Origin: Asanoa siamensis
Lineage (GTDB): Bacteria; Actinomycetota; Actinomycetes; Mycobacteriales; Micromonosporaceae
Length of the DNA: 64,000 bases
Assembly: GCF_016862555.1 (NCBI RefSeq)
Contig: NZ_BONE01000010.1
Location: 62,001-126,000, forward strand
Direction of reading: 5' to 3'
Below the pieces are notes generated by a model. It had not been told where the DNA came from. It saw nothing but the letters and a program-made list of their open reading frames with translations, and did not search any database. Positions 37,508 through 45,776 of the stretch are shown in pieces (within the stretch, counting starts at the first letter, position 1; every line of letters starts with the position of its first letter). Position numbers and translations under genes: made by a program.

Positions 37508-38083
37508 ATGCGTATCACGATGCCTTTGGCCGGCGCCCTCGCCACCCTTCTCCTCGCCACCGCGTGCGGATCACCCGTGCAGCACCAGGCCGGCGACGCG
37601 GCCCCGGCCGGTCAGCCGGCCCCCACGACCGCCGCGGCCACACCCACGGCGCCCACGACGTCGGCGCCGCCGTCCACCAAGCCGGCGCTCGTCCTCGGCC
37701 CCGACGGCTACGGCGCCCTGAAGCTCGGCATGAGCGTCAAGCAGGCGGAGGCGACCGGCCTGGTCGGAACGTTCGACAACAGCGGCTGCCGGCTCGCGAA
37801 GCTGAACGACTCGCCGCCGGGACAGGCGCGGGGCCTCGTCCACTGGTCGCCCGAGCACGGCATCGTCAGCATCGCGGGGTGGCCGGGCCTCGAGACGGCC
37901 GAAGGGGTACGGGTCGGCACATCCGAGACGGAGATGCGCCGGATCTACCCGAACTGGACCGCCGTGGACTCCGGGCGCGGCTTCGCGGCCGTGAGCGACA
38001 ACGCGCGCTACCGCATCACGGTGAGCGACGGCAAGGTCACCTCCGTGACCCTCCAGAGCAACAACCAGAACTGCTACGAGTGA
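37508..38083 (+). CDS. Small lipoprotein of unknown function (intact paralogue)
   Basis: A 191-residue lipoprotein. The signal ends in the lipobox LATAC (Cys at about 19), followed by an Ala/Thr/Pro-rich linker to about residue 55. The folded part starts LVLGPDGYGALKLGMSVKQAEATGLVG and contains a Cys in NSGCRLAKL and a second in NQNCYE at the end, possibly a disulfide. I do not recognise the family. A second, broken copy lies inverted at 51044-51591, and the two share about 70 bases of 5' flank. Its last 10 bases overlap the convergent kinase gene. Confidence 0.85.
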   Translation: MRITMPLAGALATLLLATACGSPVQHQAGDAAPAGQPAPTTAAATPTAPTTSAPPSTKPALVLGPDGYGALKLGMSVKQAEATGLVGTFDNSGCRLAKLNDSPPGQARGLVHWSPEHGIVSIAGWPGLETAEGVRVGTSETEMRRIYPNWTAVDSGRGFAAVSDNARYRITVSDGKVTSVTLQSNNQNCYE

Positions 38084-39522
38084 CCCAGCCGGCCGGCCTG
38101 CGGTGCCAGTGAATCGGCCAACCGCAGGCCGGCCAGGATCTCGTCGGTCAGGTCGGCCTCGCCGACCTGCTTGACCTGCACGTAGACGCCGAAACCCCGC
38201 TGCCGCACCGCGAACACGATCTCGCTGAACGAGACCGCGGCACCGCAGGACGTCCACCGCCGCACCAGCGCCGGGTTCCCGGCCACGTCCACGACACGGT
38301 CGGGCGCCGGCACGCACGACGGGTGGCTGGGCAACGCCGGCGCCGGGCCGCCGGCCGACAGCGAACGGCTCGTCCCCACGAAGACGCCGGGCTCCGCGCT
38401 CGCCGGATCGGGCCAGACCGCCAGGTCCGGCGCGACCACGAGCCCGGGCGCCCGGCCGCCGGGCAGCCGCAGCACCGCCGGGTCCCAGCCGTCGTCCTTC
38501 AACTGGCCGGCCCAGCCCGGCGGCACCGCGACCGATACGTCGGCGCCGGCGGAGGCGACCCGCACCCAGCCGTAGCGCGGCGGCAGCGTGGCGGCCGCAC
38601 TCGTCGTCAGCAGCACCGCGGCCACCGCGATCCCGGCGCCGACAGCGCGGCCCGTCCACCGCAGCACCCGGCGCGCGCGGCCCGACTCCCGCTCCACCAA
38701 CGCGATGGCCCGCCGCAGTGCGAGGATCATCGCCTCGACCGACTCCCAGCGCTGCCGCGGATCGGGATGCAGGGCACGCCGTACGATATCGTCCACCATG
38801 GACGGCACGCCGGGCCGCGCCTGGGAGGGTCGGGGCACCGACCCCGAGCGGCCCGGCGTGGACCACGCCGGCGCGGGCGGCTGACCGGTCAGCATGTGGT
38901 GGAGCGTCGCCCCGATGGCGTACACGTCCGACCGGGTGTCCAGGCCTCCGCCCGGCGTCGCCTGCTCCGGCGGCATGTAACCGGGCGTCCCGGCCGCGAT
39001 CGTGAATCCGGACGCGTTGGCCAGCGTCTTGGCCAGGCCGAGATCGGCGACCAGCACCCGATCCCGTCCGGGCGCGGGAGCGAAGAGCACATTGGACGGT
39101 TTGAGGTCCCGGTGCAGCACGCCGGCCTCGTGCAGCACGGCGACGGCGCTGGCGATGTCGACGGCGACCAGCAGCGCCTCGTGCACGCCCATGGGCCCGG
39201 AGACGAGGCGGTCCGCGAGCGTGCCGCCGGCCACGTACGGCATGACCAGATAGGGCCGCCCGTCGGGCAGCTCGCCGACGTCGAGCACCCGCAAGAGCCG
39301 GGTGGAGTCGGCCCGGCGCATGATGCGCGCCTCCTGCTCGAACCGCATGCGCAGATCCGAGTGGTACGACCAGTTGTCCGCCAGCACCTTGATGGCCACG
39401 GACGCGTCGAGATCGTCGTCGGCGCCCAGCCACACGGTGGCGAACGCGCCGGAACCGATGCGCCGCAGCACGCGATATCGGCCGATCTTCTCCGGAACTG
39501 GCACGCCCGTATTATGAGCCAC
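38074..39522 (-). CDS. Membrane Ser/Thr protein kinase (Pkn type)
   Basis: A 482-residue Hanks-type kinase. The Gly-rich loop is RIGSGAFATV, the ATP lysine is Lys45 (AIKVL), the catalytic loop is HRDLKPSN (137-144) and the metal Asp is Asp160 in a DLG rather than DFG motif. GTPGYMPPEQ completes the activation segment. A single membrane helix at about 291-312 leads to an external domain of about 170 residues with two or three Cys (HPSCVPAPD, RWTSCGAA). There are no PASTA repeats. The GTG start is 21 bases from the divergent sigma-factor gene. Confidence 0.93.
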   Translation of the reverse strand: MAHNTGVPVPEKIGRYRVLRRIGSGAFATVWLGADDDLDASVAIKVLADNWSYHSDLRMRFEQEARIMRRADSTRLLRVLDVGELPDGRPYLVMPYVAGGTLADRLVSGPMGVHEALLVAVDIASAVAVLHEAGVLHRDLKPSNVLFAPAPGRDRVLVADLGLAKTLANASGFTIAAGTPGYMPPEQATPGGGLDTRSDVYAIGATLHHMLTGQPPAPAWSTPGRSGSVPRPSQARPGVPSMVDDIVRRALHPDPRQRWESVEAMILALRRAIALVERESGRARRVLRWTGRAVGAGIAVAAVLLTTSAAATLPPRYGWVRVASAGADVSVAVPPGWAGQLKDDGWDPAVLRLPGGRAPGLVVAPDLAVWPDPASAEPGVFVGTSRSLSAGGPAPALPSHPSCVPAPDRVVDVAGNPALVRRWTSCGAAVSFSEIVFAVRQRGFGVYVQVKQVGEADLTDEILAGLRLADSLAPQAGRLGHS

Positions 39523-39543
39523 GGATCATGGGCTGACGGGGGC

Positions 39544-40107
39544 GTGCACGAAGTGGACGATCAGGACATCGAAGAGCTCGCCGGTCGCGCGGCGGCCGGT
39601 GACGGCAACGCCCTGGACGCCCTGCTCACCCGGATCGAGCCGCAGGTGCTGCGGCAGTGCCTGCGCTTCCTGCCCTGCCGGCAGGACGCCGAGGAGGCCT
39701 GCCAGGACGCCCTGCTCCAGGTCGCCCGCAACATCAACGGCTTCGCGGGCCGGTCGCGCTTCTCCACCTGGCTCTACGCGGTGACCGCCAACTGCGCGCG
39801 GCAGACCTACCGCAGCCTCAAGCGCCGGGCCGGCGAGCAGCCCACCGCGCTGCTCCCGGTCGACGCCGCCGATCCGCGCACCACGAGCGTGATCGCGGGA
39901 TCCCGCCTCGACCTGCTGGACGCGCTGGAACGCCTGGAGGCGCACCGCCCCGAACTCGTGCCGGCACTGGTGCTGCGCGACCTGTCGCAGCTCAGCTACG
40001 AGGAGATCGCCGACCACCTCGGGGTGCCGGTCGGCACCCTCAAGTCACGCATCCACGACGCCCGCCGCCACGTCCGCGCCTCACTGGCCGGCACCGCGGA
40101 GCTCTAG
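39544..40107 (+). CDS. RNA polymerase sigma factor, ECF type, divergent from a Ser/Thr kinase
   Basis: A protein of about 187 residues with sigma region 2 (LRFLPCRQDAEEACQDALLQVARNINGFAGRSRFSTWLYAVTANCARQTY) and region 4 (LRDLSQLSYEEIADHLGVPVGTLKSRIHDARRHVR). Starts are possible at ATG 39514, GTG 39544 and GTG 39553. The first would run into the divergent kinase gene, so I use 39544. No anti-sigma gene lies on either side. The kinase next to it suggests control by phosphorylation, which is known for some ECF groups. The end overlaps the convergent AAC(3)-like gene by 4 bases. Confidence 0.88.
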   Translation: MHEVDDQDIEELAGRAAAGDGNALDALLTRIEPQVLRQCLRFLPCRQDAEEACQDALLQVARNINGFAGRSRFSTWLYAVTANCARQTYRSLKRRAGEQPTALLPVDAADPRTTSVIAGSRLDLLDALERLEAHRPELVPALVLRDLSQLSYEEIADHLGVPVGTLKSRIHDARRHVRASLAGTAEL

Positions 40108-40916
40108 GCCTTACGGTTCTCGGCCATCCAGCGGTCGGCGAAGTCGACCGCCGCGCGCTGCGACATCAGCCGTGACATCGCGCCGCCGACCCGGCCCACC
40201 GTGGCGGCGCCGGTCGCCTCGAAGTCGGCGCCGAGCAACTCGAAGTCGCCCTCGTCCAGGTCGACGTCGTCCCACCAGACCCAGTCCCGGCCGCCGTCCG
40301 CGGTCTGCACCGCGGCACCCAGGCGGGCGGGCGGCGCGCTCTCCTGCCGATATTCCGCCAGGTGCAGCGACGTGTTCGAGTCGTGGCCGACGCCGAGCAG
40401 CAGCACGTCGCCGTCCAGGCCGTAGACCTTGCCCAGCGGCGAGTCCGGCCCGAGCATGCCCGCCCTCGGCTGCCCCGCGACCACCTCGCCGGCCAGCCGG
40501 CCCAGCGCCGCGAACGAGACCTGCGGGTGGTCGCTGCGCTGCGCGCCCGGCCACGTCCGCACCACCTCGGCGATCGCGCCCATCCACCGGCTCGGCGTCA
40601 CCGCCGGGTCGAAGCCGGGCACGTTGTCCCGGATCACCGGCCACCAGTCCTCGGGTACGGGCGGGTTCTGCCACCCGGCCGGGTCCGAGTTGTCGGGCGT
40701 GTGGGTGGGTACGACCAGCGTGCCGTCCGGGCCGAGCGCGTCGCGCAGCGCCAGCACGATCGCGTGCGGGCCGCCGGCGACGTAGCCGACCGGCTTGAGC
40801 GAGGCGTGCACCAGCAGGGTCGAGCCGGGACGCACGCCGAGCGCGGTCAGGTCGGCGGCGAGCGACTCCCGGGTGTGCGGCAGGCGCTGGGCCGCCTCCG
40901 ACGGATGGTTGGTCAT
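40104..40916 (-). CDS. AAC(3)-family aminoglycoside N-acetyltransferase-like protein
   Basis: A 270-residue member of the antibiotic N-acetyltransferase (AAC(3)) family. The typical start RESLAADLTALGVRPGSTLLVHASLKPVGYVAGG is present, then GTLVVPTHT, the SDHPQVSFAALG stretch and DGDVLLLGVGHDSNTSLHLAEY. Such enzymes move an acetyl group from acetyl-CoA to the 3-amino group of aminoglycosides, but many chromosomal members have other roles. The upstream hydrolase overlaps it by 4 bases (ATGA), so the two are co-transcribed. Resistance is not shown. Confidence 0.85.
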   Translation of the reverse strand: MTNHPSEAAQRLPHTRESLAADLTALGVRPGSTLLVHASLKPVGYVAGGPHAIVLALRDALGPDGTLVVPTHTPDNSDPAGWQNPPVPEDWWPVIRDNVPGFDPAVTPSRWMGAIAEVVRTWPGAQRSDHPQVSFAALGRLAGEVVAGQPRAGMLGPDSPLGKVYGLDGDVLLLGVGHDSNTSLHLAEYRQESAPPARLGAAVQTADGGRDWVWWDDVDLDEGDFELLGADFEATGAATVGRVGGAMSRLMSQRAAVDFADRWMAENRKA

Positions 40917-41731
40917 GCGGCGACCCGCTCGAGGATCGCCCGCGCGAGCACCTCGGGCGCCGCGTCCGTGACCCAGTGGTCGACGTCGGGCAGCGGCAGG
41001 AACCGGTAGTCGCCGGTCACGTGGTCGGCCGCCAGCCCCGCCGCGAGCGGGCCGACCGCGATGTCGCGCTCACCCCAGACGAACGTCGTCGGTCGCGCCA
41101 CCGGACCGACCTTGACCAGGTCCTCGACGACCAGCGCCCGGTACCAGTTGAGCGTGGCGGTGAGCGCGCCGGGCTCCAGCAGCGCGGCCGCGTAGACGTC
41201 GAGCCGGGGGCCGACCCCGTCGAGCACCTTGCGCAGGCCGGCACCGCCGTCGCGGGACAGGACGTGCTCGGCCTTGCCGACGGTGCGGAACAGCTCGATG
41301 TACGACGAGCGCCGCTGCTGGTCGGGGTCGGTCAGGATCGCCTGCGCGAACGCGGCCGGGTGCGGCACCGAGACCGCGGTCAGGGTCCTGACCCGCGACG
41401 GATGCGCCGCGGCCAACTGCCAGCCGACCAACGACCCGAAGTCGTGGCCGACGATGTGCGCGGATCCGCCGGCCAACTCGTCGACGAACGCGGCCGCGTC
41501 GGCGACGCACTCGGCGGCGGTGTAAGCCTCGACGCCGCTGGGCCGCGCGCCCGGCGAGTAGCCCCGCTGGTCGACAGCGTAGGTGCGCAGGCCGGCCGCG
41601 TGCAGGTGCGGCGTCACGCCGGCCCAGCCGTGCCGGTTCAGCGGGAAGCCGTGCAGCAGGATCACCACCGGCCCGCCGGGCGGACCGCCTTCGGTGACCT
41701 CGAACGTCAGCCCACGTACGTCGATCCGCAT
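40913..41731 (-). CDS. Alpha/beta hydrolase, epoxide-hydrolase-like
   Basis: A 272-residue alpha/beta hydrolase. The oxyanion motif HGFP (27-30) and the nucleophile Asp97 in GHDFGS are the epoxide hydrolase or dehalogenase pattern (Asp, not Ser). The catalytic His lies in DVDHWV near residue 254 and the acid may be the Asp of WGERDIAV. Epoxide hydrolases usually also need two lid tyrosines; candidates are in SSYIEL and NWYRAL. It is the first gene of a two-gene unit with the AAC(3)-like enzyme. The physiological substrate is unknown. Confidence 0.87.
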   Translation of the reverse strand: MRIDVRGLTFEVTEGGPPGGPVVILLHGFPLNRHGWAGVTPHLHAAGLRTYAVDQRGYSPGARPSGVEAYTAAECVADAAAFVDELAGGSAHIVGHDFGSLVGWQLAAAHPSRVRTLTAVSVPHPAAFAQAILTDPDQQRRSSYIELFRTVGKAEHVLSRDGGAGLRKVLDGVGPRLDVYAAALLEPGALTATLNWYRALVVEDLVKVGPVARPTTFVWGERDIAVGPLAAGLAADHVTGDYRFLPLPDVDHWVTDAAPEVLARAILERVAA

Positions 41732-41788
41732 GCGCGCGAGCGTACCGTCCGGAACCGGTGTTAGCCTGGCAGGACAACTTCACATCCG

Positions 41789-41870
<82 letters not shown>

Positions 41871-41874
41871 TCGG

Positions 41875-41925
41875 TCTTCTCCAGCCGCGCCATGTCCATC
41901 CATGGACATGGCGTGCGTCTTCTCC
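41875..41925 (+). promoter_or_regulatory. Hairpin and direct repeat of the TPP riboswitch expression platform
   Basis: CGCCATGTCCAT (41888-41899) and ATGGACATGGCG (41902-41913) form a strong stem. It is flanked by two copies of TCTTCTCC (41875-41882 and 41918-41925). The second copy is 15 bases before the GGGAGG ribosome site (41940-41945) of ykoE and could pair with it, or the stem could end transcription. Confidence 0.55.
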
Positions 41926-41953
41926 TGGTTCACCGAACTGGGAGGCATTCAGA

Positions 41954-42535
41954 ATGAACAATGTCACAAACCGCTGGCGTACGGTCGACATCGTCGTCGC
42001 CGCGGTCCTCGGCGTGGCGTTCGGCGTCGTCTTCTGGGCCTGGGGTCTGCTCTACAACGGCCCCGCCGACGCGATCCCGCTGCCCGCCCGCACGCTGCTC
42101 TACGGCATCTGGCTGCTGCCCGCCGTGCTCGGCGCGCTGGTCATCCGCAAGCCCGGCGCGGCCCTGTTCACCGAGACGGTCGCCGCGCTGGTCTCGGTCG
42201 CGTTCGGCACCAGCTGGGGCTGGACCCTGGTGCTGCAGGGCCCGCTGGAGGGCCTCGGCGCCGAGCTCGTCTTCGCGCTGTTCGCCTGGCGCGTCTACCG
42301 GCTGCCGGTCGCCATGCTCGCCGGTGGCGTCGCCGGCCTGGTCGCGGCGCTCTACGACGTCCTCTACTGGTACCCCGGCAACTCCTGGGGCAGCTTCGGC
42401 ATCCCCTACCTCGCGCTCACCGCGGCCAGCTCGGTGGTGATCGCCGGCCTCGGTGGCTGGGCGCTGACCCGCGCGCTGGTCAACACGGGTGCGCTGGACC
42501 GGTTCCCGGCGGGCCGGGAACGCGCGGCGGTATGA
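41954..42535 (+). CDS. ykoE: ECF transporter S component, YkoE type (thiamine precursor)
   Basis: A 193-residue membrane protein with about six helices (VDIVVAAVLGVAFGVVFWAWGLLY is the first). It is the substrate-binding subunit of an energy-coupling-factor importer for hydroxymethylpyrimidine or thiamine. The pattern WGLLYNGPADAIP and the stretch YDVLYWYPGNSWGS match YkoE. GGGAGG lies 8 bases before the ATG. The stop overlaps the next gene (ATGA). Control by the TPP riboswitch supports the thiamine assignment. Confidence 0.9.
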   Translation: MNNVTNRWRTVDIVVAAVLGVAFGVVFWAWGLLYNGPADAIPLPARTLLYGIWLLPAVLGALVIRKPGAALFTETVAALVSVAFGTSWGWTLVLQGPLEGLGAELVFALFAWRVYRLPVAMLAGGVAGLVAALYDVLYWYPGNSWGSFGIPYLALTAASSVVIAGLGGWALTRALVNTGALDRFPAGRERAAV

Positions 42536-43929
42536 GCGCCGTCGACCTGCGCGGGTTCGGCTGGCGGCACGCCGGCCGGAAGGCGTGGGCCGTCCGCGGC
42601 GTCGACCTGCGGGTCGAGCGCGGCGAGCGGGTGCTGCTGCTCGGCCCTTCCGGGGCCGGCAAGAGCACGCTGCTGGCCGCGCTCGCCGGCCTGCTCGCCG
42701 ACGACTCCGGCGAGCGCGAGGGCATCGCCGAGATCGACGGTCTCGACACCCGCAAGGCCCGCGAGCGGGTCGGCATCGTGTTCCAGGACCCGGAGACCCA
42801 GCTCGTGATGTCGCGGATCGGCGACGACGTGGCGTTCGGGCTGGAGAACCGGGGCGTGCCCCGCGCCGAGATCTGGCCGAGGGTGGCGGCCGCGGTCGAG
42901 GCGGTCGGCCTCGACCATCCGCTGGACCGCGCCACGCACGCCCTCTCCGGCGGCGAACAGCAACGGCTGGCGCTGGCCGGCGTGCTCGCGCTCCGGCCCG
43001 ACCTGCTGCTGCTCGACGAGCCGACGGCCAACCTCGACCCCGCGGGCGCCGACCTCGTCCGTGCGTCGCTGCGCCGCGCGACGGACCGGGACACCACCGT
43101 CATCATGGTCGAGCACCGCCTCGCCGAGGTCGTGCCGTTCGTCGACCGGGTCGTCGTGCTCGCGCCCGGCGGCGGCGTCCGCGCGGACGGTCCGCCCGAC
43201 AGGGTATTCGCCGAGCATGGCGCCGCGCTGGCCGCCGACGGGATCTGGGTGCCCGGCCAGCCGCTGCCCGCGCCGCGGCGCGCGGCCGGGGCACCGGGCG
43301 AGGTGCTGGTCACCGCCGACCGGCTGGCGCTCGCGCCGCGGTTGGCGCCGACGGACCTGTCGGTACGCACCGGCGAGGCGGTCGCCGTCCTCGGCCCCAA
43401 CGGCGTCGGCAAGTCCACGCTGGCCCTGCTCCTCGGCGGTCTGCTCACGCCGACCGGCGGTCGGGTGGTGGCCTCCTCGGTGCTGGCCGGCACCGACGCG
43501 GCCCGCCCGCCGCACCGCTGGCGGGCCGCCGACCTGACCGCCCGGATCGGCTCGGTCTTCCAGGACCCGGAGCACCAGTTCGTCGCCTCGACGGTCCGCG
43601 ACGAGCTGGCCGTCGGCCCGCGCAAGCTCGGCCGACCGCTGGGGATCGTCGACGCGCTGCTGGAACGGCTGCACCTGGGCCATCTCGCGCGGGCCAACCC
43701 GTACACCCTCTCCGGTGGTGAGGCCCGGCGGCTGAGCGTGGCGACGGCGCTCGCGGCGGCACCGCGCCTGCTGCTGCTCGACGAGCCCACCTTCGGGCAG
43801 GACCGGCGCACCTGGATCGAGCTCGTGGCGCTCCTGGCCGACCTGCGCGACGAGGGACACGGCGTGCTGACGGTCACCCACGACCCGGCGTTCGTCGAGG
43901 CACTGGCCGACCGGAGGCTGACGCTATGA
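42532..43929 (+). CDS. ykoD: ECF transporter ATPase with two ABC domains, YkoD type
   Basis: A 465-residue fused ABC ATPase. Domain 1 has Walker A GPSGAGKS (38-45), signature LSGGEQ (138-143) and Walker B LLLLDEPT. Domain 2 has GPNGVGKS (288-295), LSGGEA (393-398) and LLLLDEPT. Both Q loops are VFQDPE, typical of ECF ATPases. It powers the YkoE/YkoC importer and overlaps both neighbours by 4 bases. Confidence 0.94.
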   Translation: MSAVDLRGFGWRHAGRKAWAVRGVDLRVERGERVLLLGPSGAGKSTLLAALAGLLADDSGEREGIAEIDGLDTRKARERVGIVFQDPETQLVMSRIGDDVAFGLENRGVPRAEIWPRVAAAVEAVGLDHPLDRATHALSGGEQQRLALAGVLALRPDLLLLDEPTANLDPAGADLVRASLRRATDRDTTVIMVEHRLAEVVPFVDRVVVLAPGGGVRADGPPDRVFAEHGAALAADGIWVPGQPLPAPRRAAGAPGEVLVTADRLALAPRLAPTDLSVRTGEAVAVLGPNGVGKSTLALLLGGLLTPTGGRVVASSVLAGTDAARPPHRWRAADLTARIGSVFQDPEHQFVASTVRDELAVGPRKLGRPLGIVDALLERLHLGHLARANPYTLSGGEARRLSVATALAAAPRLLLLDEPTFGQDRRTWIELVALLADLRDEGHGVLTVTHDPAFVEALADRRLTL

Positions 43930-44726
43930 CCACGGCCGCGGTGATGGTCCGCTCGGACGCGCCCCTCGCCCGCCGCAACCCGGTGGCGAAACTCGTCGCC
44001 GCCACCGTCTTCGCGGTCGGCGTGCTGTCCACACTGGACCCACTCACGCCCGCGCTGGCCATCGCCGCCGAACTGGTCCTGTTGCCGTTCTTCGGTGTCC
44101 GCTACGGCACCCTGCTGCGCCGCGGCTGGCCGTTGCTGCTGTCGGTGTTCGGCGTCGTGCTGACCACGATCCTGTTCGGCGCCAACCGCGGCGGCGACAC
44201 GGTGTTCGCCCTCGGCCCGTTGGACGTGACCACGGGGGTGCTCACCGTCGCCCTCGGACTCGCGCTGCGGCTGGTCGCCCTCGCGCTGCCCGGCATCATG
44301 GTGTTCGCGACCACCGACCCGACCGACCTCGCGGACGCGCTGGTGCAGAACGCCAAGGCGCCGGCCCGGTTCGCGATCGGCACGCTGGCCGCGTTCCGGC
44401 TGGTGCCCCTGCTCGGGCAGGAGTGGCAGGCCCTGCGGATGGCCCGGCGGGCGCGCGGCATCGACGCGGGCGGCAACCCGGTGGCGGCGGCCCGGCTGTT
44501 CGCCTCCACGCTGTTCGCGTTGCTGGTGGGCGCGATCCGGCGCGGCACCCGGCTGGCGACGGCGATGGACGCGCGCGGCTTCGACAGCGGCACACCGCGT
44601 ACGCACGCCCGGGAGCAGCGTTTCGCCCGCGCGGACTGGCTCTTCCTGCTCGGCGCCGTCCTGCTCACGGGGCTGATCCTCACGGTGAGCATCGCGACGG
44701 ACACGTTCCGGCCCGTTATCGGCTAG
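43926..44726 (+). CDS. ykoC: ECF transporter T component, YkoC type
   Basis: A 266-residue membrane scaffold (EcfT). Several helices lie in the first half. The coupling-helix motifs ARG occur as RMARRARGID and as MDARGFDSGTPR. It links the ATPase to the S component. It is the third gene of the TPP-controlled operon and starts in the stop of ykoD (ATGA). Confidence 0.92.
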   Translation: MTTAAVMVRSDAPLARRNPVAKLVAATVFAVGVLSTLDPLTPALAIAAELVLLPFFGVRYGTLLRRGWPLLLSVFGVVLTTILFGANRGGDTVFALGPLDVTTGVLTVALGLALRLVALALPGIMVFATTDPTDLADALVQNAKAPARFAIGTLAAFRLVPLLGQEWQALRMARRARGIDAGGNPVAAARLFASTLFALLVGAIRRGTRLATAMDARGFDSGTPRTHAREQRFARADWLFLLGAVLLTGLILTVSIATDTFRPVIG

Positions 44727-44760
44727 TCTCTCGCTGCGACGTGACCGAGGCGGTGGGTGC

Positions 44761-45348
44761 ATGGGCGTACGACTGGTCGACGTGACGGATCCGGCGGAGA
44801 TCGCGGCCCTCGTGCCGCACGTCCACCGGCTGTTTCTCATGGTGGCCAACGGCGCGGCGCTGGGCTGGGCCACGCCCCCGCCGCAGCCCGAGGTCCGGGA
44901 CCTGCTGACCGGCGTCGTCGAGGGCGCCGCGACGGGCGAGGCGGCGTTGCTCGTCGCGCTGGCGTCCGGCGACGACATACCCGGCGTCGACGCGCCCAAG
45001 CCGCTGCCCGACGGCAGTGTGCTCGCCGGCCTCGGCTACTGGCGCCGCTACACCCGGCAGACCCACCGGCCGCACGCCGACCTGGAACGGGTCGCGGTCG
45101 CGGAGGCCTTTCAAGGGCGCGGCATCGGCCGGGCGTTGACCGAGGGGCTGGTGGCCAGCGCGCGCAAGGCCGGCATCGAGGTGCTGACGCTCGACGCGCG
45201 CGGTGACAACGAGCGCGCGCTGGCGCTCTACCGCACGCTCGGCTTCAACGAGTACGGGCGGCTCGTCGACTTCGTCGCGGTCGGGCATCTCCGCTACGAC
45301 AAGGTCTTCTACGCCCTCGACCTGCGCCGCCCCTGGCCGAGGTTGTGA
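44761..45348 (+). CDS. GNAT-family N-acetyltransferase
   Basis: A 195-residue acetyltransferase. The acetyl-CoA loop is QGRGIGRAL, preceded by the beta-4 strand LERVAVAEAF, and the C-terminal NERALALYRTLGFNEYGRL is the usual last part. The acceptor is unknown. It follows the thiamine importer by 34 bases but is probably independent. A perfect 11-bp hairpin follows its stop. Confidence 0.88.
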   Translation: MGVRLVDVTDPAEIAALVPHVHRLFLMVANGAALGWATPPPQPEVRDLLTGVVEGAATGEAALLVALASGDDIPGVDAPKPLPDGSVLAGLGYWRRYTRQTHRPHADLERVAVAEAFQGRGIGRALTEGLVASARKAGIEVLTLDARGDNERALALYRTLGFNEYGRLVDFVAVGHLRYDKVFYALDLRRPWPRL

Positions 45349-45350
45349 AA

Positions 45351-45379
45351 GAGGGGGACCCCCGAACAGGGTCCCCCTC
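45351..45379. terminator. Bidirectional terminator between convergent genes
   Basis: GAGGGGGACCC and GGGTCCCCCTC form a perfect 11-bp stem with a 7-base loop. It serves the GNAT gene on the plus strand (3 bases after its stop) and the small basic protein gene on the minus strand. Confidence 0.85.
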
Positions 45380-45387
45380 GATAAGGA

Positions 45388-45588
45388 TCAGGCGCGCCGG
45401 AACGCGTAGCGCTTCGGCTGGGCCGCGGGCTTGCCGCGACCGCCCTTTGTGGACGAATCGGCCCGGTCGTGGCCGCGGGGCGACGCGGACTTGCCGCGCC
45501 GCTCGGCCCGGTTGCCGCCGCCGCCCAGGTCGGGCGCGGGCAGGTCGGACGCGGACAGATCGACGGTGAACTTGTCGGACGCAGGCAT
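45388..45588 (-). CDS. Small basic Gly/Arg-rich protein, unknown function
   Basis: A 66-residue protein with an acidic/hydroxyl start (MPASDKFTVDLSASDLPAPD) and a basic, glycine- and lysine-rich tail (STKGGRGKPAAQPKRYAFRRA). There is no membrane helix or fold signature, so it is probably disordered and may bind nucleic acid. GGAGG lies about 10 bases before the ATG and a strong terminator follows, which supports a real gene. A 188-base gap upstream of it, toward uppS, shows nothing recognisable. Confidence 0.65.
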   Translation of the reverse strand: MPASDKFTVDLSASDLPAPDLGGGGNRAERRGKSASPRGHDRADSSTKGGRGKPAAQPKRYAFRRA

Positions 45589-45776
45589 GCGAAGGCCTCC
45601 AGAAAGCATGGAGTGGAGAACAGACGGATGCCCGGTGGCGTGCGCTCAGATCTGGAGAGAGGAATGACGCCCCGGGCGCTCGAAGACCGCCGACGAACGC
45701 GGCGGACCGGCACACAGAATCCCGAAGGGCATCAGTAACGCATGCGACGACGGTACACCGCCGTCGCCGGATCGCG

